The position numbers and the translations under genes are program-made. Positions 25,401-34,617 of a stretch of DNA of 64,000 bases are shown here, piece after piece. The DNA is from Amycolatopsis endophytica. Lineage in GTDB: Bacteria; Actinomycetota; Actinomycetes; Mycobacteriales; Pseudonocardiaceae. The stretch's first letter is position 1; the number at the start of each line of letters is the position of its first letter. The stretch is taken from positions 1,798,001-1,862,000 of the forward strand of contig NZ_JACCFK010000001.1 in NCBI RefSeq assembly GCF_013410405.1, written 5' to 3'. The notes below the pieces were generated by a model. The model saw only the letters and a list, made by a program, of their open reading frames with translations, was not told the DNA's origin and did no database searches.

Positions 25401-28400
25401 GGGGCCCGTCGAGCCGGTTCCGCAGCGCGGCGCTGTCGGCGGCGGTCCGGACTGGTTCGGTGCGCTCGGGACCCGCGTTCAGCAGGTCCGCGATCGAACT
25501 CCTGGCCGGCTGCGGCGGGGCCGGCTCGCTGCGGCTGGCGGGTGGTGTGCCGTCGCCGGTGTGGGTGTCCATCAGGTGCACGCCGGACGGGTCGGGCGGC
25601 AGGTCGGCGAGCCGGCTGGTCATCGGGTCGACCAGCGCCACGCCGTGCTCGGTGTGGACCACGCTGAACGCCCGCTGGCCGTCCGGCGTGTCCACGGACA
25701 GCACCGCGCGTGAACCGACCGGTTGCCCGGCCATGTCACGCACCACGCTGTTGTAGTCGGTCATCTGGCGGAACTCACCGCCGAGCTGCCTGGCCAGGAA
25801 GTCCCGGCCGTGCGGCACCGACCCGGCCGGGTGCGCCTGCGCGTCGATGCCGTTCATCCGGTGCTCGAAGGCGATCACCGACTCGGCCGAGTTGGTGCGG
25901 TGGGCCACCGGCATGCCGTCGGCGTAGTAGCCGCGGGTGTTGACGTCGGCGATCTCCGGCAGGTTGTCGCGGAGGAACCGCACCTCCTGGTGAGCGTTGC
26001 GGGTCGGGGTGCCGGGGCCGGTGGACTGGGCGCGCGGGTCCACGGGGTCCGTGCTGCGGGCGTGGATGGCCGGCTCGCCGACGACGTCGGACGACCTGTT
26101 GATGTCGCCCCAGCCGTTCGCCGGTTCGCCGATCCCGGGAGGTTCCGCGTCCGGCTTGGCCCTTGCCTCGGCTGCCACCTCGGCTTCGAAGTCCGGCATC
26201 CCGGTCTCGTCGCCGCCGCTGAACTTGCGCCAGATCTCGCGCTTGTACGCGGCCGCGATCTCCGCTTCCTGGCGGTCGGCCCGCTCGCGGTTGGCGTCCA
26301 TCTGCTGCTTGGCGGCCTCCGGCGGGAGGAAGCGCGGATCGTCCGGAGTGATCTCCTCGAGCCGGATCACGAACTTCTTGCCGCCGCCCGGGGTGTCGAC
26401 CTCGATCTTGTCCTTCACCACGAGTTGCGTGCCGGGCTTGTACAGCACCTCGTGTTCGGCCTTGTTCGAAGCCAGCCCCTCGATGTAACGCCCGGTCTTG
26501 CCCTCGATGATCATCTCGACGTCGCCGGGCCACTTCGGTCCGGCCACGTCGGAGCGGCTCGAACTGAGGAACTGCGACTCGACCATGACCTGGCCGATTT
26601 GGTACCGGCCGGCGACGATCGCCGCGGCTTCGCCCGAGACGTTGACCCGCCGAACGGTCTCACCCTGGTAGGCCGGGATTTCGTTCAGACCGGACACGAG
26701 CGCGCGGATCTGCGGCATGACCGCGTCGAGGCTCTGCCCCGTGCGCAGCGCGTTGTTGATGATGCCGAAGACTTCGCTGGACGTGTAGCTGTGCACGGCG
26801 TACGCGCCGTTGTCGGTCATGTGCCGCAGGGTCGCGTCCAGGTCGCGCATCTGCAGCGCTTCGAGGAACTCGTGCTCGTGCGTCAGCCTGCCGGTGTGCT
26901 CGTCGATGAGGCCGCTGTTGAGCTGGACTTCGCCGAGCGCGTCGAAGTCGGCGCGGTCGTGCGTGCGGAAGTCCGGGTCGGCGATGTAGGGCTCGTCGAC
27001 CACCGGACGGTCGTGCTGCGGGGTCGCGTCCTCGGGGACGTGCTGCGGTGTGTCGTCGGGCCGCTGGCTGTCCGCCGGGGCGGCGACCTCGTCACGCGGC
27101 GGGGCTTCGTCGAACGGGCTCTGCTCGGCTGGTGATGCTTCGTCGCGGACGGGGGGCGCGTCTTCGGGTGGGTCGAACGGCGAGCGTTCGGCGACGGGTG
27201 CTTCGTCGCGGGCAGGTGCTGGCTCCTCGTGCGTGCGCGGCCGGTCGAACGGGCTCTGCTCGCTCGTGGGCGCCCGGTCGTGCACGGGGGTTGCGTCTTC
27301 GGGTGGGTCGAACGGGGTGCGTTCGGAGGCAGGCTTCTCGTCGCGGACGGGCGCAGGTGCCTCGTCGGTGCGGGGTGGGTCGAGCGGCGAGCGTTCGGCG
27401 ACGGGTGCTTCGTCGCGGGCAGGTGCTGGCTCCTCGTGCGTGCGCGGCCGGTCGAACGGGCTCTGCTCGCTCGTGGGCGCCTGGCCGCGAACCGGTGCGA
27501 CGGTGTTTTGAGGCGGGTCGAACGGGGTGCGCTCGTGAACCGTCTCCGGCTCCACGGGGCGTGTGGTTCCGGGCGCGGCGGTGTCGCGCGGGGCCGACGG
27601 GTTCGCCAGCGCCCAGCGCGGGTCGACAGGCGCCCCGGGACGGCCACCGTGCGGCGGCTGCTGCGGAGGAGGTCCGTACGCCCGCGGCGGCATGCCCTGC
27701 TGTGGCGCACCCTGCCGCGGCGCACCTTGGTAGGGCGCACCCTGCTGCGGCGCGCCTTGGTACGGCCTGGCCTGCGGCGACGGGCCACCATAGGGCTGCG
27801 TGCCCATCGGCCCGTGCTGTCCCTGCTGCGGCATGGTGCCGTAGCCGCCCTGCTGAGGAGGCATCGGCGGACGCCCGCCCGGCACTGGCGGGCCACCCTG
27901 CGCGGGGCCCTGCGGCCGCCCCTGGAACGGTCCCTGCGGGCCGCCCTGGACGGGGCCTTGCGGCCGCCCCTGGAACGGTCCCTGTGGGCCACCCTGGACA
28001 GGCCCCTGCGGACCGGCCTGCATCGGTCCACGGGGACCGCCCTGAACGGGCCCCTGCGGGCCCCCGTGCTGCGGAGCCATCGGACCGCGCGGCTGTCCCT
28101 GCTGGTACCCCGGCGGCGGCCCCTGGCGGTACCCCTGCGGCGCTCCCTGCTGACCACGCTGCGGCGAGAACGGCTGCTGTTGCCCGCTCCCTGGGTAACC
28201 GTGCATCGGAGGGGCGGGAGGCATCTGCGACTGCTGTCCCTGCTGGGAGACGCGATCACCGTGCTGCGCGGAGGGTGATCCCCCGGTCGGTCCGGAGCCG
28301 GTGCCCGTGTAGCCGGCGGTGGTGATGCCGTCGGGGCGTGTGGTCGGGCCGGCGGGACCGTACCCGCTCGACGGCGGACCGCTGGGGGCTGCCGGACCGG

Positions 28401-29940
28401 CTGCGACCGGCACCCGGCCCGCGGCCGCACCGTTGGAGGGTGATCCCGCCGAGCCTGCCGAGGAACCGGCCGATCCGGCTGACGAGCCTGCCGGAGACCC
28501 CGCCGAGGAACCGGCGGATCCGGCTGACGAGGCTCCGGAAGAACCGGCCGCCGAGCCTGCCGATCCGGCCGACGGGCCTCCGGGAGAACCACCGGCCGCT
28601 CCCGCGGAACCTCCGCCAGGCGCCATGGGGGCACCGGCCGGCGCGGCGGCCGACACCGGCGACTGGCTCTGGTGCGCGGGCGCGCTGTCCGAAGTGGTCG
28701 ATCGCGGGGCTTCGGCCGTGGTCGCCGTCGCGGGGCGGTCCGCGACGGTCGCCGACTGGCCGCTCACCCGGTCGTTCGCGATCGCGTTCGACACCGATCC
28801 GCCGGAGGAGCCGCCGTCCGCGTGCGAGGACGACGAAGAGTGCGCCGCCACCGGCTCGGGCGCCGAACTCCGCGACGACGAGCCGCCCGAATCCGACGAA
28901 GAACCCGAACCCGAATCCGACGAGGACGACGACCCGCCGGTGTCCACCGGGGAACCATCGACCTTGATGTTGCCCGCGCGGATGTCCGCGTTGAAGCTCT
29001 TGATCTCGTTGATCTGGTCCTTGGCGCCCCCGGTGGCGCGGTCCACCGCACCCGCGGAGGCGCCCATCGCGACGTCTTTCAGCCTCAGCTGGTCGAGGTC
29101 ACCGGTGAGCGCCGCTTGACCGACCGTCGTCGCGACGCCTTCGACCGCGCCGCGGGCGCCTTCGCGCACCGCGCGGTCCGCGATCTGTCCGGCGACGCTG
29201 TTCTGCAGCCCTTCGGTGGCGCCTTTCGGGATCGCCTTGCCCGCCGCGCCGGCGACACCGCCCGCGACACCACTGGCCAGCGCGCCGGCGGTCTTGGTGA
29301 AGTCCCAGTCGCCGAGCTCGCGGTCGCCCTTGGCGACCTGCAGCCCCTGGATGCCGACGTCGAGCGCCAGGTTCATCGCGACGTTGATCAGGACTTCCTT
29401 GGCGAGCTTGCGCAGCAGCTGCATCGCGACCTTGCGGAAGCCCTCCTGCAGCATCTTCTGCACGAGCTGCTTGAAGACCATCTGCACGGTCATCCGCGTG
29501 GCCATCTGCGCTGGCACGATGCCCGCCGTCGACCCGCCGAACGTGACGACCGCCGCCGCGATCATCGCCGCGATCTGGATCGCCAGGATGATCAGCGACG
29601 CGATGATCATGTACTTCGTGTACTCGACGTCGAGCGCTGTCGAGTCGGCCGACTTCGCGAGTGCGTTGCAGGCGTTGGTGAGGTTGATGAAGTACGCCTC
29701 GTCACCGGTGACGAACTTGTCCCACAACTGCTGGAACTGGATCGCCGGCGCGCCGGTCCAGGTGCTCAGCACCTCCGACGTGGCACTGTTGGCCTGCTCG
29801 ACGATCGGCTCCAGCGCCTCGGCGGCGGCCTGCCAGGCGTCGCGGAGCTCCCGCAGTTTGTCCTCGTCGCCTTCGGGCCAGCTTTCGCCCACGACGATGG
29901 GCAGCAGCCACTTGACCTCGTCGGGGAACTCCATCCCCAT
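22411..29940 (-). CDS. Giant CpnT-like multidomain toxin: WXG100-like, ADP-ribosyltransferase, papain-fold
   Basis: A 2509-aa protein starting at ATG 29940 (MGMEF). Residues 1-100 match the CpnT-type WXG100-like N-terminal domain ([15 protein letters not shown], later STWTGAPA). Hydrophobic helices follow at about 109-135, then Ala/Gly-rich helices to 300. A very long low-complexity region (300-960) is rich in Ser/Gly, PQGP and SPFD repeats. About 1000-1185 is an ADP-ribosyltransferase fold with Arg1097/1098, Ser1126-1128 and Glu1162-His-Glu1164 (R-S-ExE). About 1315-1460 is a papain-like domain without Cys or His. A Gln/Pro-rich linker leads to a second papain-like (Tox-PL type) domain, about 1695-1845, with NCTRC (Cys1739/1742), His1821 and Asp1836. 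QQPPV repeats and an unrecognised C-terminal region (about 2060-2509) follow. Probably exported by a type VII system; cell targets unknown. Confidence 0.85.
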   Translation of the reverse strand: MGMEFPDEVKWLLPIVVGESWPEGDEDKLRELRDAWQAAAEALEPIVEQANSATSEVLSTWTGAPAIQFQQLWDKFVTGDEAYFINLTNACNALAKSADSTALDVEYTKYMIIASLIILAIQIAAMIAAAVVTFGGSTAGIVPAQMATRMTVQMVFKQLVQKMLQEGFRKVAMQLLRKLAKEVLINVAMNLALDVGIQGLQVAKGDRELGDWDFTKTAGALASGVAGGVAGAAGKAIPKGATEGLQNSVAGQIADRAVREGARGAVEGVATTVGQAALTGDLDQLRLKDVAMGASAGAVDRATGGAKDQINEIKSFNADIRAGNIKVDGSPVDTGGSSSSSDSGSGSSSDSGGSSSRSSAPEPVAAHSSSSSHADGGSSGGSVSNAIANDRVSGQSATVADRPATATTAEAPRSTTSDSAPAHQSQSPVSAAAPAGAPMAPGGGSAGAAGGSPGGPSAGSAGSAAGSSGASSAGSAGSSAGSPAGSSAGSAGSSAGSAGSPSNGAAAGRVPVAAGPAAPSGPPSSGYGPAGPTTRPDGITTAGYTGTGSGPTGGSPSAQHGDRVSQQGQQSQMPPAPPMHGYPGSGQQQPFSPQRGQQGAPQGYRQGPPPGYQQGQPRGPMAPQHGGPQGPVQGGPRGPMQAGPQGPVQGGPQGPFQGRPQGPVQGGPQGPFQGRPQGPAQGGPPVPGGRPPMPPQQGGYGTMPQQGQHGPMGTQPYGGPSPQARPYQGAPQQGAPYQGAPRQGAPQQGMPPRAYGPPPQQPPHGGRPGAPVDPRWALANPSAPRDTAAPGTTRPVEPETVHERTPFDPPQNTVAPVRGQAPTSEQSPFDRPRTHEEPAPARDEAPVAERSPLDPPRTDEAPAPVRDEKPASERTPFDPPEDATPVHDRAPTSEQSPFDRPRTHEEPAPARDEAPVAERSPFDPPEDAPPVRDEASPAEQSPFDEAPPRDEVAAPADSQRPDDTPQHVPEDATPQHDRPVVDEPYIADPDFRTHDRADFDALGEVQLNSGLIDEHTGRLTHEHEFLEALQMRDLDATLRHMTDNGAYAVHSYTSSEVFGIINNALRTGQSLDAVMPQIRALVSGLNEIPAYQGETVRRVNVSGEAAAIVAGRYQIGQVMVESQFLSSSRSDVAGPKWPGDVEMIIEGKTGRYIEGLASNKAEHEVLYKPGTQLVVKDKIEVDTPGGGKKFVIRLEEITPDDPRFLPPEAAKQQMDANRERADRQEAEIAAAYKREIWRKFSGGDETGMPDFEAEVAAEARAKPDAEPPGIGEPANGWGDINRSSDVVGEPAIHARSTDPVDPRAQSTGPGTPTRNAHQEVRFLRDNLPEIADVNTRGYYADGMPVAHRTNSAESVIAFEHRMNGIDAQAHPAGSVPHGRDFLARQLGGEFRQMTDYNSVVRDMAGQPVGSRAVLSVDTPDGQRAFSVVHTEHGVALVDPMTSRLADLPPDPSGVHLMDTHTGDGTPPASRSEPAPPQPARSSIADLLNAGPERTEPVRTAADSAALRNRLDGPQQPGARWNPFRRSEQPPAAHPHQQPPPYPPHQYGQQPVQHGGPQQHQQPHPYQQGAPVHPNQAQPPVQHGVPQHQQPNPYQQGAPVHPNQAQPAPQHQQGPYQQAPFQQQQQAPFQQQQQAPFQQNPYQQQAPFQQNPYQQQQQAPFQHQQQGPLPQQGVPLLQNQPAPWSNIAAATQLHNLPAIHGGTAGPHQAAYVASRHPELPNVNPNRNLPNATDLGYWHNCTRCVVAYAQRLIGIDAQADPVLPRDVNAMDRMKWMEDQLGAKWVYNVGNYDNVIHHVSNMPHGAHAVVHVAYKEPDGSWPSHVALAVNTPEGVVFVDPQNGGLMNLPTHPTGINLLPFGSLATSNGLAANPQAALPHATPQAPHVQAPHSANVPILQAQNTPVQQPPHLPPPVQQPPVQQAPVQQPPVQQPPVQQPPVQQAPVQQAPVQQPPVQQPPVQQAPPTVADPRVAFTQPPQATTPDVHAPTDPRVPYAQRQATTPDVPVDPRSAYSQQPKEPGRSAPLPDDGAPDRDSGSDPHARQDDTPSPEPRRDGTDDIPAAPDDHRADDLPPGDDTVVVDGQTMRVDDAFQRLLDEHPELRQTVDNNPAFRQMLLTNLGLMVNLITYPDAIPVVQEAWDEQLPMPHIPNHINADFTGTPGDLPQPEEQRQPQPSASFPAATPSGPGGAAGIGDQIQPGFDPSRAADPAYADAYLRDQLDKAAVARQELDSALGDIAGAVGGTAVPATSPSWEAAQQQLAGFDGDASRMTELAAAGLRVGSAEDAYRAADQLAATPGMEVLSTDDRLADGGALNMRVRTSDGTVGGVSMMPPMAGMPGMGGAGGGTSRGGRHRKFEGPRESLVEDVEEVPTPQYFKCFNKTYKVDRDGEGNLTGYLLDVRTGEFGENAAHLEKVLQAQLPSNFRSLTEPEFVAETERERSFYLRGEGPLFTLYDTIDGVRRQAKEDGRALTAHEESFIASVQRRTFAMWESELARRAAGEPAGFVCTSILA
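24061..24213 (-). repeat. 15-bp tandem repeat coding [10 protein letters not shown]
   Basis: About ten copies of a 15-bp unit (variants of CGGTTGCTGGACGGG) encode a PVQQ-type linker between the second papain-like domain and the C-terminal region of the giant protein. Variation is limited to PP versus AP. Confidence 0.85.
24955..25115 (-). repeat. Gln/Pro-rich coding repeats ([12 protein letters not shown])
   Basis: Imperfect tandem repeats of GGAACGGAGCCTGCTGCTGT-like units encode alternating QQAPF and QQNPY segments just ahead of the second papain-like domain. They form a flexible glutamine-rich linker and are likely to be length-variable between strains. Confidence 0.75.
27181..27481 (-). 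repeat. 94-bp direct repeat inside the giant toxin gene
   Basis: The segments 27181-27274 and 27388-27481 are essentially identical and 207 bp (69 codons) apart. They encode the acidic/proline-rich [26 protein letters not shown] units of the linker. Near identity at the DNA level implies recent duplication or gene conversion. Confidence 0.75.
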
Positions 29941-29942
29941 GG

Positions 29943-30272
29943 CTAGACCTGGCCCGTGTTCTTGATGACCTTCTCGGCGTCCTTGTGCGTGCCCTCGGTG
30001 GCGTCCGCGGCTTCCTTCACGCTCTTCGCCAGGTTCTTGAGCGCCTGGTCCAGACTGCCGAACGCCTCGGTGCAGTTCTTGGCCGCCGGCGTGTAGTCCT
30101 TGGCGAACGCCTGGCCGGACTCGTCGTCGCCCCAGCAGGCACCCTGCGCTTCGAGCGCGGCCTTGAGCTTGTCGCCCGCTTCCTTGAGCAGGTCACCGAC
30201 CGGCGGGTACTTCCCGGCCCCGCTCCGGACCGTGTCCGCATCCATGTCGTGGCCGGTACCAGGTCCGGTCAT
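29943..30272 (-). CDS. Esx (WXG100-like) protein
   Basis: A 109-aa helical-hairpin-type protein. The turn is CWGDDESG near residues 46-53, with Trp-Gly in the WXG position; helices before and after it (LLKEAGDKLKAALEA and LDQALKNLAKSVKEAADA) are as in Esx proteins. It lies directly between the YbaB-like gene (4-bp overlap) and the CpnT-like gene (2-bp gap), in the position of mycobacterial EsxE/EsxF. Esx proteins form dimers that are type VII secretion substrates; EsxE and EsxF are reported to be needed for CpnT toxin export in M. tuberculosis. A partner role for the giant toxin is inferred. Confidence 0.82.
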   Translation of the reverse strand: MTGPGTGHDMDADTVRSGAGKYPPVGDLLKEAGDKLKAALEAQGACWGDDESGQAFAKDYTPAAKNCTEAFGSLDQALKNLAKSVKEAADATEGTHKDAEKVIKNTGQV

Positions 30273-30862
30273 CGGTCACCCCGCGTCATCCAGGTTTCGG
30301 GCATCTCGTCGTCGTCGGCCGACGGGCGCGCGCGGCGCGTCGCCGGTTTCGGAACAGGCGGCGTCGGGGGTGTGTCCCGGCGCATAATCGACTGCGACTC
30401 CGGGTTCTGGGACGGTTCGGGCTCCGGTTCCGGTTCCAGGAAATCCGGGATGTCCGGCATCAGGCCCGCCATCGAGGGCGCGCCCTCGATGAATTCGGAC
30501 AGATCCGGCAGGTCGGAGGTGAGTGGGCGGAACAGCTCCGCCTGCTGCTGCTTGACCTGCAGCATGCCGCGGCGCACGAGGTCGTTGATGGTGCGCGCCA
30601 GCGTTTCCGGGCGGGTGCGCTCGAACGTGGTGGGTGCGAGCTTGAGGTCGGCGAGCGTGCCCTGGGCGTCGATGGTGACCTTGACCAGGCCGTCCGGCGA
30701 GGACAGTTCGGCGGTCAGCTCGGACGCGGCCTGCTGCGCCTCCCGCAGCTGCGCGGTCTGCTGGTTGAACTTGTCCATCAACTGGTCGACGGTTTCGCGC
30801 ATCGCCGCGTTGCGGGCTTCCTTCCGCGCGCTGTCGTCCCCCGGGGTGCTCACGGGCGCCAC
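30269..30862 (-). CDS. YbaB/EbfC family protein
   Basis: A 197-aa protein; the start is GTG 30862 or GTG 30853, neither with a clear ribosome-binding site. The N-terminal two thirds (about 15-115) fit the YbaB/EbfC fold: an amphipathic helix LMDKFNQQTAQLREAQQAA, a beta sheet VKVTIDAQGTLADLKL and a second helix with LARTINDLVRRG. The remainder is Pro/Glu-rich and disordered. YbaB-like proteins of this kind commonly precede Esx genes in actinobacterial type VII-related clusters. It is the first gene of the toxin array on this strand. Whether it binds DNA or acts as a chaperone is unknown. Confidence 0.8.
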   Translation of the reverse strand: MAPVSTPGDDSARKEARNAAMRETVDQLMDKFNQQTAQLREAQQAASELTAELSSPDGLVKVTIDAQGTLADLKLAPTTFERTRPETLARTINDLVRRGMLQVKQQQAELFRPLTSDLPDLSEFIEGAPSMAGLMPDIPDFLEPEPEPEPSQNPESQSIMRRDTPPTPPVPKPATRRARPSADDDEMPETWMTRGDR

Positions 30863-30908
30863 TCTAGTGGGCCCTCTTCGTCCGGATGGCGCAATCGGCG
30901 AAATTCCG

Positions 30909-32204
30909 TCATGCGGTACGCGCGCGACGGGTGATCATCAGGAAACCCGCCGCGCCGATCAGGTACAGCACCGTCGCGACCAGCAGGAGCGTCACCGAGC
31001 GCCCGTCGGATGGGACGACGACCGCGGCCACCGAGACGGCGATCACCTGGACGACGTTGAACAGCGTGTCCAGGAGTGAGAAGACCCGGCCGCGGGCCTC
31101 GTCGCGCACGTCGTGCTGGATCGCGGAGTCCAGGCACAGCTTGACGACCTGCCCGGCCGCGGTGATCACGAACGCCGCGACCAGCACGGCGGGCAGTTCC
31201 ATCGGCAACCCGAGCCCGGCCTGCGCGGCCGCGGCGAGCACCAGCGCCCCGGGGATGGCCCGGCGGTGGCCGAGGCGGTGGACCAGGCGCGGGGTGAGGA
31301 AACCGGCGAAGAGGATCCCGGCACCAGCCATCGCGGCGAGCTGGCCGAGACCCGGCAGCCCGGCCTTGAGCGGCCCGTAGTCGGCGAAGCTGTAGCGCAG
31401 CAGCAGGACCGTGAGCAGCAGTGAGATGCCGTAGGACGCGCGGTGCGCGAGCAGCGCCACGAACCCGCCGACGACACCGGGCGCGGCGAGCGCGGCCTTG
31501 CCCCCGTCGGCGAAGCCCCGCGCCACCGCCACGACCGCTTCGCTCGCCTCGTCCACCGAGTCCGGGCCGAGGCGGCCCCGGCTGAACCGGCCGGCGATCG
31601 CGGCGGCGACGAGCGTGCCGAGCACCGCCACGGCCGTCGTCCAGCCGGATCCGCTGTTGCCCGCGCCGATCAGCGCACGCAGCCCGATCGCGCACCCGCC
31701 GCCGACGACCGCGACCAGCGAGCCGAGCGTGGCGGCCAGCGCGTTGGCGGTGATCAGGGTGTGCGGCGGCACGACGTGCGGCAGCGACGCGGACAGCCCA
31801 CAGCCGACGAACCGGGAGAATCCCTCCACGATCAGCGCGAGCACGAACAGGCCGAGCCCGTCGGCCCCGAGGCCGACCGCGACCGCCGTCGCCACGATCG
31901 CGGCGCCGCGCAGCAGGTTGGCGACGACCAGCACCCGGCGGCGGTCCCAGCGGTCCAGCAGCGCGCCCGCGAACGGTTCGATCAGGGAGTACGGCACCAG
32001 CAGGACGGCGAACCCGCCCGCGATGGCCAGCGGGTCGGCGCCATGTTCGGGGTTGAACAGCACGGCACCGGCCAGGCCGGCGCGGAACATGCCGTCGGAG
32101 AACTGGGCGGCGAACCGCGAGAACAGCAGCGTGCGGAAGCCCGCCATCGCGAAGAACGCGCGTGGCGGCACCTTCGCGACCGACGGCCGCGCACCCGCTG
32201 TCAC
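30909..32204 (-). CDS. MFS transporter
   Basis: A 431-aa permease with about 12 hydrophobic helices, starting at GTG 32204 (TAGGCT lies 9-14 bases upstream). The loop between helices 2 and 3 has the MFS signature variant LLDRWDRRRVLVV. It resembles the exporter branch with enterobactin/lysophospholipid-type permeases. It ends 46 bp before the toxin operon and points the same way, but the gap and lack of coupling make a functional link uncertain. Substrate unknown. Confidence 0.85.
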   Translation of the reverse strand: MTAGARPSVAKVPPRAFFAMAGFRTLLFSRFAAQFSDGMFRAGLAGAVLFNPEHGADPLAIAGGFAVLLVPYSLIEPFAGALLDRWDRRRVLVVANLLRGAAIVATAVAVGLGADGLGLFVLALIVEGFSRFVGCGLSASLPHVVPPHTLITANALAATLGSLVAVVGGGCAIGLRALIGAGNSGSGWTTAVAVLGTLVAAAIAGRFSRGRLGPDSVDEASEAVVAVARGFADGGKAALAAPGVVGGFVALLAHRASYGISLLLTVLLLRYSFADYGPLKAGLPGLGQLAAMAGAGILFAGFLTPRLVHRLGHRRAIPGALVLAAAAQAGLGLPMELPAVLVAAFVITAAGQVVKLCLDSAIQHDVRDEARGRVFSLLDTLFNVVQVIAVSVAAVVVPSDGRSVTLLLVATVLYLIGAAGFLMITRRARTA

Positions 32205-32442
32205 GGCTCACCAGCCTACGGTGCCGGCGACCGATCGGGAGGAGACGAACGGTGGCCGGCGCACTCGGTCGCCTCTCGGCGGCATCGCGCAGTGTGGCTC
32301 CTGCCGAACGGTATTCCACAAAGGCTTTTCTTCAGTGAGCCCGGGGGACACGGAGTGCGCCGGCCATCCCGTTCAACGGGTGGGGGCCACGCCTTGTTCC
32401 CGGCGATGCGGGCCGGATTTGCGGAAGTGGGATCATGGGCTC

Positions 32443-33015
32443 GTGTCAGCGGACGCCGAGGTTGAACCGGGATCGCTCCTGGTCGCCGCTCCAACGATGT
32501 TCGATCCCAACTTCCGCCGCACGGTGGTGTTCATCATCGACCACCGGGAGGAGGGAACGCTGGGGGTCGTCCTGAACCGGCCGAGCGACGTGCCGGTCGA
32601 CGACGTGCTGCCCAGCTGGGGAAGGCATGTCGTGGAACCCCAGTCGGTGTTCGTCGGCGGCCCGGTGGAGAAGAAGACGGCGTTGTGCCTGGCCGCGTTG
32701 CGCGCCGGGGAAACCGCTTCCGGGGTGCCCGGTCTGATCGGCGTGCGCGGTCCGGTCGCGCTGGTGGACCTGGACGCCGATCCGGACGCGCTGGTGCCGA
32801 AGGTTCGCGGCCTGCGGGTGTTCGCCGGCTACGCGGGCTGGGACTCCGGACAGCTGGACGGTGAGATCGATCGCGGTGACTGGCTGATCGTCTCGGCGCT
32901 GCCCAGCGATGTCCTGGCCACTCCGGAGCGTGATCTGTGGGGCCAGGTGTTGCGCCGTCAGGGTGTTCCGACGGCTCTGCTGGCCACCCATCCCGGTGAC
33001 CTGCAGCGAAACTGA
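32443..33015 (+). CDS. YqgE/AlgH family protein
   Basis: A 190-aa protein, the usual length for the UPF0301 (DUF179) family, starting at GTG 32443. Typical segments are GSLLVAAPTMFDPNFRRTV near the N-terminus, GVVLNRPSDVPV, FVGGPV near residue 70 and FAGYAGWDSGQLDGEI near residue 130. Widespread in bacteria; function unresolved, although the pseudomonad member AlgH affects alginate regulation. Transcribed alone, convergent with the small membrane protein gene 5 bp downstream. Confidence 0.9.
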   Translation: MSADAEVEPGSLLVAAPTMFDPNFRRTVVFIIDHREEGTLGVVLNRPSDVPVDDVLPSWGRHVVEPQSVFVGGPVEKKTALCLAALRAGETASGVPGLIGVRGPVALVDLDADPDALVPKVRGLRVFAGYAGWDSGQLDGEIDRGDWLIVSALPSDVLATPERDLWGQVLRRQGVPTALLATHPGDLQRN

Positions 33016-33020
33016 GCGTC

Positions 33021-33437
33021 TCAGGCGCGCTGCACCGCGCACCCACCGCAGGCGCAGCCGGAGCATCCGGCGGGCACGGCGGGCGCGGGCGGCGGAACGG
33101 CCGCGGCGGCGCGGTTGCCCAGCACGCCGCCACCGGCGACCAGGGCGAGCATTCCGACGAGACCGATCACGGTCGCGGTCAGCACACCGGCGGTGCCCGG
33201 CACGAACAGACCGGCGATCCCGGCCACGATGCCCACCACCCCGGCGACCATCGTCGGCAGCCCGGCCACCCGGTTCGCCAGGCGGAACGCCTCGTCGGAC
33301 CGCAGGGTCGCGGCCGTGCGCACACCGGCGCCACGGTCGCGCGGGAGTTTCTCCCGCCAGCCGAGCAGACCTCCCCAGCCCACGACGACACCCAGTACCA
33401 GCGGAACCAGCGCGACTACGAACACGGCAACGAGCAT
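33021..33437 (-). CDS. SdpI-like small membrane protein with Cys-rich tail
   Basis: A 138-aa protein if it starts at ATG 33437; upstream in-frame starts up to 33488 would overlap the divergent gene. It has three hydrophobic helices: VAVFVVALVPLVLGVVVG, a middle pair around MVAGVVGIVAGIAGLFV, and a third around VIGLVGMLALVAGGG. The SdpI/YhfL-like motif DEAFRLANRVAG lies between the first and second. The C-terminus is Cys-rich (CSGCACGGC). SdpI-type proteins can confer immunity to secreted peptides, but most actinobacterial members have no known role. Start codon uncertain. Confidence 0.65.
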   Translation of the reverse strand: MLVAVFVVALVPLVLGVVVGWGGLLGWREKLPRDRGAGVRTAATLRSDEAFRLANRVAGLPTMVAGVVGIVAGIAGLFVPGTAGVLTATVIGLVGMLALVAGGGVLGNRAAAAVPPPAPAVPAGCSGCACGGCAVQRA

Positions 33438-33491
33438 AAGCGTGATGTTCGCGCTACCCGCCGGACACCCGCATGCGCTGTGCTGCACGCC

Positions 33492-34586
33492 ATGCTGAAG
33501 CGACTCACGACCGGCGCGCTCGCCGGCTGTCTACTGCTGACTGTCGCTCCCGCCGCACAGGCCGCTCCCGCGCCGGTGCGTTACCTGGGGGAACAGATCA
33601 TCCCGCACGCCCTGCCCGTGGGCGACCACACGATCGGTGAGCTGTCGAGCATCGACTACGACCCGCGCACCGGCCAGTACGTCTTCATCGCCGACGACAC
33701 CTCGGAGGCGCCCGCCCGGTACTTCACGGCGAAGATCCCGGTTTCGCCGCGGGGGCTGGGGCAGGTCACCTTCACCGGCGCGCAGCTGTTCCGGCAGCCC
33801 GACGGCAGCACTTACCCGGAGGACTCGGTCGACCCCGAGGAGATGCGGGTCGACCCGTGGACCGGCGCCTACTACTGGAGCCAGGAGGGGATCCGCTCCG
33901 ACACCACGCTGATCGACCCGTCGGTCCAGGTCGCCCGGCGCGACGGCGGCTACGTGCGCACCCTGCCCCTTCCGGACGACGAGCGGATGCGCCCGGACTC
34001 CGGCCCGCGCCGGAACCTCGTGCTGGAAGGTCTCACCTTCGCCGCCGCGGGCACGCTCGTCGTCAGCTCGGTGGAGGGTCCGCTGCTGCAGGACGGCCCG
34101 GTCGCCACGCCCGCGCACGGCGCGCTGTCCCGGATCACCGTGCAGGCCCGCACCGGCCCGGTCCTCGCGCAGTACGCCTACCCGCAGGAGCCGGTTTTCG
34201 CCGACTCCGTCCCGCCAGGGGGCACCACCGACACCGGCGTCTCGTCGATCCTCGCCGCCGACCCGTTCGACCCGACGCGCTACCTGGTGATGGAGCGCTC
34301 GTACGTCTCCGGCGTGGGCAACAAGGTGCGGATCTACGAGATCGACACCACGGGCGCCACCAACGTCCTGCACACCTCGTCCCTGGACGGGGCGAAGGTG
34401 CGGCCGGTCAAGAAGAAGCTGCTGCTCGACCTCGCCGACTACCCGTTGTCCAAGGTCGACAACGTCGAGGGCATGACGTGGGGACCCACGCTGCCGGGCG
34501 GCGACCGCACGCTGCTGCTGGTGAGCGACGACAACTTCTCGACCAGTCAGATCACGCAGGTCATCGCATTCGCGGTGCGACGGTAA
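33492..34586 (+). CDS. Secreted esterase-like/phytase-like beta-propeller protein
   Basis: A 364-aa protein from ATG 33492 (GTG 33480 is an alternative). It has a signal peptide (about 1-24, cleaving after AQAA) and the outline of the 'esterase-like activity of phytase' family (PF13449): [21 protein letters not shown] near residue 50, [22 protein letters not shown] near residue 115, a central NLVLEGLTF, and a C-terminal [16 protein letters not shown]. Probably a periplasmic or secreted hydrolase of organic phosphates or esters; substrate unproved. It ends 31 bp before leuS. Confidence 0.82.
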   Translation: MLKRLTTGALAGCLLLTVAPAAQAAPAPVRYLGEQIIPHALPVGDHTIGELSSIDYDPRTGQYVFIADDTSEAPARYFTAKIPVSPRGLGQVTFTGAQLFRQPDGSTYPEDSVDPEEMRVDPWTGAYYWSQEGIRSDTTLIDPSVQVARRDGGYVRTLPLPDDERMRPDSGPRRNLVLEGLTFAAAGTLVVSSVEGPLLQDGPVATPAHGALSRITVQARTGPVLAQYAYPQEPVFADSVPPGGTTDTGVSSILAADPFDPTRYLVMERSYVSGVGNKVRIYEIDTTGATNVLHTSSLDGAKVRPVKKKLLLDLADYPLSKVDNVEGMTWGPTLPGGDRTLLLVSDDNFSTSQITQVIAFAVRR

Positions 34587-34605
34587 CCGCGTCGGCCGGG
34601 CCGCT

Positions 34606-34611
34606 TACCAT
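34606..34611 (+). promoter_or_regulatory. -10 hexamer TACCAT for a leaderless leuS transcript
   Basis: TACCAT lies at exactly -12 to -7 from the first base of the leuS GTG at 34618; no ribosome-binding site precedes that start. Confidence 0.5.
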
Positions 34612-34617
34612 GGTTGG

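Noticed and set aside
26883..28634. 583-codon frame overlapping the giant toxin gene
   Set aside because: Same-strand alternative frame, composed almost only of Arg/Pro/Ser, created by the linker repeats.
30909..32204. MFS permease as part of the toxin operon
   Set aside because: 46-bp gap with no coupling, and a housekeeping-type exporter; shared direction alone is not evidence.
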